DNA of 64,000 nt. Origin: Maricaulis sp034659015. GTDB taxonomy: Bacteria; Pseudomonadota; Alphaproteobacteria; Caulobacterales; Maricaulaceae. The translations under genes and the position numbers were made by a program. A model generated the notes under the pieces. It worked only from the letters and a program-made list of their open reading frames with translations. It did not search any database and had not been told where the DNA came from. Positions 58,118 through 64,000 of this stretch are shown here, piece by piece (within the stretch, counting starts at the first letter, position 1; each line of letters starts with the position of its first letter). The DNA lies in NCBI GenBank assembly GCA_034659015.1, contig JAYEGL010000002.1, positions 1 through 64,000 on the forward strand, written 5' to 3'.

Positions 58118-59209
58118 CTAGAACGCGCTCTGGCCGGCATGGCGCAGTTTGTGGTCGGCCAGTACGAGAGCGGCCATGGCTTCGCCTACGGGCACGGCGC
58201 GGATGCCGACGCAGGGGTCGTGGCGGCCGCGGGTCTCGATCTCGGTCTCGCTGAAGTCGCGGTCCAGCGTGCGGCGCGGCACGCGGATCGAGGAGGTCGG
58301 TTTGACGGCAAAGCGGATCACCAGGTCCTGGCCGGTAGAAATCCCGCCCAGAACGCCGCCATTGTGGTTCGACAGAAAGTGCGGGCCGTCCTCGCCCATG
58401 CGCATCTCGTCGGCGGCCTCCTCGCCGCGCAGGGCGGCCGAGCCGAAGCCGGCACCGATCTCCACGCCTTTCACCGCATTGATCGTCATCATCGCCATGG
58501 CCAGGTCGCTGTCGAGCTTGCCGTAGACCGGCGCGCCCCAGCCGGCGGGCACGCCGGAGACGACGACTTCCACCACGGCGCCCGTCGACGAGCCGTCCTT
58601 GCGCAGGGCGTCCATGTCGGCTTCCCACAGGGCCGCGGTTTCCGCGTCTGGGCAGAAGAAGGGGTTTTCGTTCACCTGGTCCCAGTCCCAGCGCGCGCGG
58701 TCGATGGCGCGCTCGCCGACCTGGACCAGGGCGGCGCGAATGGCGATGCCGTCGCCGAGCACCTTGCGCGCAATACCGCCGGCGGCGACCCGCATGGCCG
58801 TCTCGCGGGCCGAGGAGCGGCCGCCGCCGCGATAGTCGCGCACGCCGTACTTCATGTCGTAGGTGTAGTCGGCATGGCCGGGCCGCCACTTGTCGCGGAT
58901 ATCGCCGTAATCCTTCGAGCGGGCGTCCTGGTTCTCGATCATCAGGCCGATCGGCGTGCCGGTGGTGACCGGGCCGCCGGTGCGGTCGTCCTCGAATGTG
59001 CCCGAAAGGATGCGGACCTCGTCGGGTTCCTGGCGCGGCGTGACGTGGCGGCTGGAGCCGGGGCGGCGCTTGTCCAGCCAGGGCTGGAGGTCGGCCTCGC
59101 TGAGCGGAATGCCGGCCGGGCAGCCGTCGACGACGGCGCCGATGGCCGGTCCGTGGCTTTCGCCCCAGGTGGTGATCCTGAACAGGTGTCCGAAGGAGTT
59201 GTGAGACAT
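58118..59209 (-). CDS. aroC: chorismate synthase
   Basis: The 363-residue enzyme makes chorismate from EPSP using reduced flavin. G-E-S-H-G-P-A-I-G (17-25), R-P-G-H-A-D-Y-T-Y (about 108-116), R-S-S-A-R-E-T-A-M-R-V-A-A-G (about 131-144) and the C-terminal R-G-R-H-D-P-C-V-G-I-R-A-V-P family signatures are all present. Length is normal. No other aro gene is adjacent. Confidence 0.96.
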   Translation of the reverse strand: MSHNSFGHLFRITTWGESHGPAIGAVVDGCPAGIPLSEADLQPWLDKRRPGSSRHVTPRQEPDEVRILSGTFEDDRTGGPVTTGTPIGLMIENQDARSKDYGDIRDKWRPGHADYTYDMKYGVRDYRGGGRSSARETAMRVAAGGIARKVLGDGIAIRAALVQVGERAIDRARWDWDQVNENPFFCPDAETAALWEADMDALRKDGSSTGAVVEVVVSGVPAGWGAPVYGKLDSDLAMAMMTINAVKGVEIGAGFGSAALRGEEAADEMRMGEDGPHFLSNHNGGVLGGISTGQDLVIRFAVKPTSSIRVPRRTLDRDFSETEIETRGRHDPCVGIRAVPVGEAMAALVLADHKLRHAGQSAF

Positions 59210-59255
59210 GACCGATCCGCGTTTTTGCGCAGACTAGTCGCGGATCATGCGGCCG

Positions 59256-59765
59256 TCACGCGGCCGACTGCGCTTTGCGGATCCAGCGCGCGAGGCGGGC
59301 ATGGGCCGACGGCCGGGAATATTCGTGGATGAAGGCATCCAGATCGTCGCGCTCGATCAGCGAGGGAATGTCGCGGGGCTCGGTCTCCTCGGCCTCCGCG
59401 ATGCGGATGGTGACGACCGTGCCGGTTTCACCGACGGCGGTGACCCGTTCGCCGTCGCGGGTGCCGGCCGGGATGCGCACGAGGACCGGGCGTTCGCCGT
59501 GCCGCAGCGTGCGGGTGACGCCCGTGGCCGCCTCGGTGCGGCTGATCTCGATATCCAGGCAGACCGGAACGTTGGCCTTGATGAGGTCCATGGCGGCGAC
59601 GATCTCTGCCAGTCGCGACAGGGTTTCCGGTGTCGGCGGCGTGACGTCGGGATGCAGGGTCTTCACCAGCGCGCGGAAGGCAGACTTCGCCGCATCGGGC
59701 CCGTCGCCGGGCTCGAGACCGAGGGCCGCATAGGCCTGGGCGATACTCGTAACACGCGCTGTCAT
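59256..59765 (-). CDS. J-domain (DnaJ-like) small co-chaperone
   Basis: The 169-residue protein has an N-terminal J domain (about 6-50) with the essential H-P-D in L-H-P-D-V-T (about 37-42). The Gly/Phe linker is absent. The remainder (about 70-125) resembles one DnaJ C-terminal beta domain: G-V-T-R-T-L-R-H-G and V-R-I-P-A-G-T-R-D-G-E-R-V. It should stimulate DnaK ATPase; the client is unknown. It lies 46 bp from aroC and is divergent from pdxH. Confidence 0.9.
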   Translation of the reverse strand: MTARVTSIAQAYAALGLEPGDGPDAAKSAFRALVKTLHPDVTPPTPETLSRLAEIVAAMDLIKANVPVCLDIEISRTEAATGVTRTLRHGERPVLVRIPAGTRDGERVTAVGETGTVVTIRIAEAEETEPRDIPSLIERDDLDAFIHEYSRPSAHARLARWIRKAQSAA

Positions 59766-59853
59766 ACCGTGAATCTAGAACGAGAAGATTCCCGAAAGGT
59801 TGACGGCGCTGAGAACAGGCGTACCTAGGCGCCATGGACGCCGGAGGTTGATC

Positions 59854-60528
59854 ATGTCGAAGTCGAAGTCCGATCTCATCCCGCCCACGCCGGACGAGAA
59901 GGAATACGCCCGCACGGCCGACGCCAATGCGGCGGAGATATTCGACCGCGAGGATCCCTTCTCCCTCTTTGCCGATTGGCTGGAAGACGCCAAGCGCAAG
60001 GAGCCGAACGATGCCAATGCCATGGCTCTGGCCACGGCCGACACCGACGGCCTGCCCGATGTGCGCATGGTGCTTCTCAAGGATGTCGATGCGGACGGTT
60101 TCGTCTTCTACACCAATCTGGAAAGCGCCAAGGGGCAGCAATTGGCGACCAACGCCAAGGCGGCCCTGTGTTTCCACTGGAAATCCCTGCGCCGCCAGGT
60201 GCGGGTGAGGGGGCTTGTCGAGCCGGTTTCCGAAAAGGAGGCCGACGCCTATTTCGCCTCGCGGGCCCGCGACAGCCGGATCGGTGCCTGGGCGTCTAAA
60301 CAGTCGCGCCCGCTGGAAAGCCGTTTCGCCCTGGAGAAGTCCGTCGCGCGCGAGGCCGCCCGCTTCGGTCTGGGCGAGGTGCCGCGCCCGCCGCACTGGT
60401 CGGGTTTCCGCATCAGGCCGCTGGCCATCGAGTTCTGGCGCGACCGGCCCTTCCGCCTGCACGACAGAATGACGTTTTCGCGACCGGATTCGGCCTCGCC
60501 ATGGCAGGTCGACCGGTTGTATCCTTAG
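59854..60528 (+). CDS. pdxH: pyridoxine/pyridoxamine 5'-phosphate oxidase
   Basis: The 224-residue FMN enzyme makes pyridoxal 5'-phosphate. Typical stretches are M-A-L-A-T-A-D-x-D-G-L-P-D-V-R-M-V-L-L-K (about 58-77), F-Y-T-N-L-E-S-A-K-G (about 85-94), Q-V-R-V-R-G (about 114-119) and the C-terminal W-x-V-D-R-L-Y-P. CGGAGG precedes the ATG. It begins a plus-strand pair with the DUF1499 gene, 25 bp later. Confidence 0.95.
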   Translation: MSKSKSDLIPPTPDEKEYARTADANAAEIFDREDPFSLFADWLEDAKRKEPNDANAMALATADTDGLPDVRMVLLKDVDADGFVFYTNLESAKGQQLATNAKAALCFHWKSLRRQVRVRGLVEPVSEKEADAYFASRARDSRIGAWASKQSRPLESRFALEKSVAREAARFGLGEVPRPPHWSGFRIRPLAIEFWRDRPFRLHDRMTFSRPDSASPWQVDRLYP

Positions 60529-60553
60529 GTCGCAAGACGAGCCGGGGGGCAGT

Positions 60554-61354
60554 ATGCAGACAATCCTGAGCGTTCTGCGGGCGATCATCGTTCCGCTTGG
60601 ATGGATTTGCGCCCTGCTGGCGCTGGCAACGCCGCTCTGGTTCGCCGTTGCGGCGTTCGGCACCAAGTGGGGCTTTCTCGATACCGCCACCGGTCTGGGC
60701 TGGATGACCCACACGGTCGGCCGGCCGCTTCTGCTGGCCTGTCTTCTTGCGGGCGGTGCGGCGCTTCTCCTGATCCTGGTGCACTGGCTGGCCGGCCGCC
60801 GGTTCTTCGGCGCCGTCGTGTCGGCCGTTCTCGCCCTTGCGGTCGGCGGGGCCGGCCTGGGCTGGGCCTGGACGGTCGACCGGCACCGGGATGCCATGCC
60901 GCCCGTCCTCGACATCACCACCGACCGGCAGGACCCGCCGCACTTCTCGCCGGGGCTGCGGGCCCGGCGCCCGGTCGGCGACCAGTCGCTCGCCTATATC
61001 GACAAGCGCGGGCCGGACGGCCGGCCGCTGGCGGCGCTCCAGGCCGAGATCTATCCGGACATCGCCACCATCGCGGTTGCATCGCCTCCGGAGGCGGTCT
61101 TCGCGCGGGCGCTCGACTATGCCCACCAGCAGCGCTGGCGGGTCGGAACCGCCTCACAGAGCGCGGGCATGTTCGAGGCCGGCACGGAAAGTTTCTGGTA
61201 CGGGCTTCGCGACGACATCGTCGTGCGTGTACGCGACGACGGCGAGGGCGGCAGCCTGGTGGATATCCGCTCGCTCTCGCGGGACACGATCCACGATCTG
61301 GGCCGCAATGCGCAGCGGGTCCGCGACTTCAGCGCGGCGATCTCCGCGTCCTAG
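60554..61354 (+). CDS. DUF1499 family membrane protein
   Basis: The 266-residue protein has three hydrophobic segments (about 10-35, 58-80, 85-106), then a soluble DUF1499 domain from about 115 with Y-P-D-I-A-T-I-A-V-A-S-P-P-E-A-V-F-A-R-A-L and the C-terminal V-D-I-R-S-L-S-R-x-x-x-H-D-L-G-x-N-A-x-R-V-R-D-F. The function is unknown. Its stop overlaps the end of the convergent MBL gene by four bases. Confidence 0.88.
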   Translation: MQTILSVLRAIIVPLGWICALLALATPLWFAVAAFGTKWGFLDTATGLGWMTHTVGRPLLLACLLAGGAALLLILVHWLAGRRFFGAVVSAVLALAVGGAGLGWAWTVDRHRDAMPPVLDITTDRQDPPHFSPGLRARRPVGDQSLAYIDKRGPDGRPLAALQAEIYPDIATIAVASPPEAVFARALDYAHQQRWRVGTASQSAGMFEAGTESFWYGLRDDIVVRVRDDGEGGSLVDIRSLSRDTIHDLGRNAQRVRDFSAAISAS

Positions 61355-62262
61355 CCTGCGCGTTCGCCCAGCCGGTACTCCGTTTCCAGATCGGGCTCGC
61401 CGTCGCAGGTCACGCGGCCGGTCTCGACCATGTGGATGAGATGGGCGAGCACGGAATGCGCCGCGGCCGGGTGCAGGCGCTTGTCCACATCGGCATACAT
61501 GGCGGCGACCATGTCGCGCACGCGGGTCCGTCCGGCGCGGATCTGCTCGAGGATCTGGGCCTCGCGCGCCATGCGGTGGTCGATATAGGCCTGGATGAAG
61601 GGGCGCGGCTCGGTCACGGCGGGGCCGTGGGTCGGCCAGAGAATGTCGAAATCGCGGTCGCGGATGCGCGCCAGTTCGCGCAGATAATCGCCCATATGCC
61701 CGTCCGGCGGACTGATCACGCTGGTCGACCAGGCCATGACGTGGTCGCCGGCGAACAGCGTGTTTTCCTCCATGAGGGCGTAGCAGACATGGTTGGAGGT
61801 ATGGCCGGGCGTGTGCAACGCCTCGACGGTCCAGCCGGCCCCTTCGAAGACCTCGCCGTCGCGCACCTGGACGTCGGGCCGGAAACCGGAATCATCGCCG
61901 GCCTCGAGCCGGACCTCGCCGCCGGCCGGGGCGGTGTCCGGCGGACCGTAGCCATAGACTTTCGCGCCATGCCTTTGCGCCAGCGGATGGGCCAGGGGCG
62001 AGTGGTCGAGATGGTGGTGCGTGACGAAGACATGGGTGACCCGCTCGCCCTCCAGCGCCGCGTCCAGGGCCGCGACATGGTCCGGCTGGACGGGGCCGGG
62101 GTCGATCACCGCCACCTCGCCGTGGCCGACGATATAGACGCCGGTTCCGGTGTAGGTGAAGGGGCCGGGATTGGCGGCGACGACGCGCCGGATACGCTCC
62201 GACAGACGGTCGCAACGGCCGTACTCGAAATCGAAATCGCGCTTGAAGGGAATGGCGGTCAT
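61351..62262 (-). CDS. metallo-beta-lactamase-fold hydrolase
   Basis: The 303-residue protein has the metal-binding H-H-H-L-D-H (about 82-87), later metal His and Asp in H-T-P-G-H-T (about 149-154) and F-A-G-D-H-V-M. A C-terminal helical domain (about 215-290) is as in LACTB2/GloB-like proteins that cleave RNA or thioesters. The substrate is not decided. The ATG overlaps the stop of the next gene upstream (ATGA). Confidence 0.9.
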   Translation of the reverse strand: MTAIPFKRDFDFEYGRCDRLSERIRRVVAANPGPFTYTGTGVYIVGHGEVAVIDPGPVQPDHVAALDAALEGERVTHVFVTHHHLDHSPLAHPLAQRHGAKVYGYGPPDTAPAGGEVRLEAGDDSGFRPDVQVRDGEVFEGAGWTVEALHTPGHTSNHVCYALMEENTLFAGDHVMAWSTSVISPPDGHMGDYLRELARIRDRDFDILWPTHGPAVTEPRPFIQAYIDHRMAREAQILEQIRAGRTRVRDMVAAMYADVDKRLHPAAAHSVLAHLIHMVETGRVTCDGEPDLETEYRLGERAG

Positions 62263-63185
62263 GACACGCTGTGGGGCTGGATGAGGTCGAGAAAAGCGTC
62301 GGCCAGACGCCGCGTGACGGCAATCTTGTCCTGCAGTTTCATGGCGATGGGCGGTCCCATATCGGTCTTGTTGACGTCGACCACGTAGATGCGGCCGTCG
62401 CGCCGGTCGCGCAGCACGTCCAGCCCGCCCCAGTCGAGCCGCATGGCCCGGGTGAAGCGGGACAGCTGCGCCTGTTCGGCGGCGGACAACACGTCGCCGG
62501 TCTCGGCGAGGACGACATCGTGATTGGTGTTCGCAAAACGCTGTTCCGCGCGCCGGCGCTTGCGCATGACCAGCGGTATCCGTCCGTCGACCGTGGGGCA
62601 GCGCAGGTCCTCGACCATGCCGTCATCGATGCGGTTGTCGATCACGCGCTGGTAGACATGACCATGGCGCGCCGGCTGCGGGCCGTGGAGTATGCGTCCG
62701 TCATGGGCGCCGTTGATCTCGGATTTTTCAACCATCGGCCCCGGCCAGCTTTCCGGGTCGACGGAGAGGGGATAGCCGAACACCTGTTCGAAGATGTCCG
62801 CCACATGGCCCTTGGCGATGCTCTGGCAGCCGGCATTGACGAGGCGTGTGCCAGGCTGGGCCTGGACCGGTCGGCATACCGTACTGTCGTCGAACACGAA
62901 AACCGCATCGGCCGTGGCGGGACTGTCGGCGATGCGGGCGCCGGCCGTGTGAAGCACCGACCAGACGAGATACCACGGGCGCGGCCGGTCCGGAGTGAAC
63001 CAGATGCGCGGTCCCGGGCGGTTGAGCGCACCGAGACGCCGGGCCTCCACGGTGAAGTAGAAGGGGAACCATGTGAGCACCTCGCCGATCAGGCCCGGCT
63101 CGACGCGCAGGCGGACCCCGGTCTTCTTGACGGTGACGACACCGTCCTGAAACTCGAAGTCTCGCCACCACAGCGCACTGTGCAT
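62259..63185 (-). CDS. ATP-grasp-like protein, uncharacterised
   Basis: The 308-residue protein starts MHSALWWRDFEFQDGVV. The C-terminal part has R-L-D-W-G-G-L-D-V-L-R-D-x-x-D-G-R-I-Y-V-V-D-V-N-K-T (about 246-271), which looks like the end of an ATP-grasp domain, with D-V-N-K-T supplying the Mg ligands. K-S-E-I-N-G-A-H-D-G could be an earlier lysine loop. The N-terminal half is not recognised. Coupled to the MBL hydrolase gene, it may ligate amines or amino acids to a carboxylate. Confidence 0.65.
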   Translation of the reverse strand: MHSALWWRDFEFQDGVVTVKKTGVRLRVEPGLIGEVLTWFPFYFTVEARRLGALNRPGPRIWFTPDRPRPWYLVWSVLHTAGARIADSPATADAVFVFDDSTVCRPVQAQPGTRLVNAGCQSIAKGHVADIFEQVFGYPLSVDPESWPGPMVEKSEINGAHDGRILHGPQPARHGHVYQRVIDNRIDDGMVEDLRCPTVDGRIPLVMRKRRRAEQRFANTNHDVVLAETGDVLSAAEQAQLSRFTRAMRLDWGGLDVLRDRRDGRIYVVDVNKTDMGPPIAMKLQDKIAVTRRLADAFLDLIQPHSVS

Positions 63186-63313
63186 GGAAGGGCCTTTCTC
63201 CTGCGATCCCGCAGCGCATCCTATGGATATGCCGGACACATGCAATTCACGCTGGATCACGGGCGGCGCGGTTCTTGCGTGAACCGACCCAGTCAGAAAC
63301 ACGCGAGGCGAAT

Positions 63314-63493
63314 GTGAACGTCAGCGAATTCATAGGCAAGCGCGTCCTTCGGCTGGGCTGGCTGATCCTGCTGCTGGTCGTGGCCGAGTCTTTTGTCAGT
63401 GGCGCGACACCTCAGTCTGGACTGTCGCGAACGGCCCCTTTGCCGCCGCTTCAGAGCGCCGCGATGCAGGACGAACGGCAGAGCGTTCATTGA
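63314..63493 (+). CDS. possible small single-span membrane protein
   Basis: A GTG-initiated frame of 59 residues follows GCGAGGCG: V-N-V-S-E-F-I-G-K-R-V-L-R-L-G then a hydrophobic segment L-I-L-L-L-V-V-A-E-S-F-V (about 17-28) and a polar Pro/Ser-rich tail. It lies 54 bp before the oligopeptide permease gene. It could be a real small protein or a chance frame; the ribosome site is moderate. Confidence 0.4.
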   Translation: MNVSEFIGKRVLRLGWLILLLVVAESFVSGATPQSGLSRTAPLPPLQSAAMQDERQSVH

Positions 63494-63547
63494 CATCGCT
63501 CGCGCCCCATTGAAACTGCGGCGATCCTCGGATCGAGCGATTGCTGA

Positions 63548-64000
63548 ATGTTTGGTTTTGTACTCCGGCGCGTAGGCGTCGCCATTCCCACAATACTGGT
63601 GATCATCACGATCGCGTTCTTCATGATGCGCGCGGCGCCGGGCGGCCCGTTCGATCTGGAACGGCCGATGCCGGAAGAGACGCGTCAGATCCTGCTGTCG
63701 AACTACGGCATGGATAAGCACATCGTGCTCCAGTATTTCGACTATATGGGCGACCTGTTTCAGGGCGATATGGGCCCGTCGCTGAAACTGCGCGACAAGC
63801 GGGTCAGCGAGATCATCGCCGAAGGCTTCCCGGTCAGTGCGACGATCGGCCTGTTCTCCATGCTGCTGGCGATCTCGCTGGGCTCGCTGCTCGGCTCCAT
63901 CGCCGCGCTCCGGCAGAACACCGCCGGCGATTTCTCGGTCATGACCTTTGCCATGGTGGGCATATCCATCCCGCCCTTCGTGATGGGGCCGATCCTGGCC
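63548..64000 (+). CDS. oligopeptide ABC transporter permease OppB-like, N-terminal part
   Basis: The open frame runs from ATG 63548 off the right edge (151 codons). MFGFVLRRVGVAIPTILVII is the standard DppB/OppB first membrane helix. M-M-R-A-A-P-G-G-P-F-D (about 27-37) is the family signature, followed by a periplasmic loop with L-F-Q-G-D-M-G-P-S (about 76-84) and the second helix at about 103-121. Only the front half is seen. The ribosome site is weak. Confidence 0.9.
   Translation, partial: MFGFVLRRVGVAIPTILVIITIAFFMMRAAPGGPFDLERPMPEETRQILLSNYGMDKHIVLQYFDYMGDLFQGDMGPSLKLRDKRVSEIIAEGFPVSATIGLFSMLLAISLGSLLGSIAALRQNTAGDFSVMTFAMVGISIPPFVMGPILA

Overview
The window is GC-rich, densely packed chromosomal DNA. 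The gene content points to an alphaproteobacterium, most likely of the Caulobacterales/Maricaulales/Hyphomonadaceae type. Supporting signs are a nadA-nadB-nadC cluster with a Nudix-like/winged-helix regulator, an xseB/ispA/dxs group, TIGR02301, DUF6165 and DUF1499 proteins, a 3-hydroxybutyrate dehydrogenase, glutathione-dependent formaldehyde oxidation, and several families of palindromic intergenic repeats. The lineage is inferred from gene content; there is no rRNA or other phylogenetic marker here. I saw no tRNA, rRNA, CRISPR array or prophage. The only insertion sequence is the end of an IS5-like element at the left edge.

Layout. 1-1110: IS5-like transposase end, a ParD/ParE-type toxin-antitoxin pair and a VOC protein. 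1126-6939: de novo NAD synthesis (nadA, nadB, nadC, all on the minus strand), preceded by a promoter with three TGCTCA-N3-TGAGCA-type operators, then a small membrane protein, a NadQ/NrtR-like regulator and an HD-domain nucleotidase-like protein. 7114-13123: a secreted CocE-like hydrolase, a small conserved protein, an acyltransferase, a lipoprotein and a FabH-like synthase. 13124-19019: amtB, a thiol-redox protein, an AhpD-like protein divergent from a MarR regulator, a class-C-type serine hydrolase and a second FabH-like synthase. 19224-21896: frmA and fghA (formaldehyde oxidation) separated by a VapBC-type module. 22114-28670: small exported proteins, tag, ygfZ, a GT9 glycosyltransferase, dihydroorotase, DUF6165 and a HAD-like protein. 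28732-32897: a four-gene MacAB-like ABC export operon. 33008-39501: TIGR02301, Nudix, bdhA, a free-standing tiny gene, yaaA, an FAD oxidase, a Sua5-type enzyme, YceI and cytochrome b561. 39674-48198: acyl-CoA dehydrogenase, small membrane proteins, two tandem signal peptidases, a short-chain dehydrogenase, a SET protein, a DJ-1/PfpI protein, an HDAC-like amidohydrolase and a phosphatase. 48266-55755: xseB, csaA-like, ispA, dxs, a lipoprotein, an S41 peptidase, TetR and tlyA. 55805-64000: two glycine-zipper cell-envelope proteins, aroC, a J-domain protein, pdxH, DUF1499, an MBL hydrolase, an ATP-grasp-like protein and the start of an oligopeptide ABC permease.

The most notable observations are: (i) a 153-bp palindromic element inserted in frame and codon-aligned inside nadB, adding 51 residues; (ii) a well-formed NAD promoter with an operator exactly filling the -35/-10 spacer; (iii) palindromic GGGGACAG elements placed between convergent genes, which look like mobile bidirectional terminators; (iv) an unannotated 30-codon gene with its own palindrome, 5' hairpin, strong Shine-Dalgarno and 3' hairpin at about 34.8-35.0 kb; and (v) clear operator pairs for a Cys-tailed MarR and for a TetR protein.
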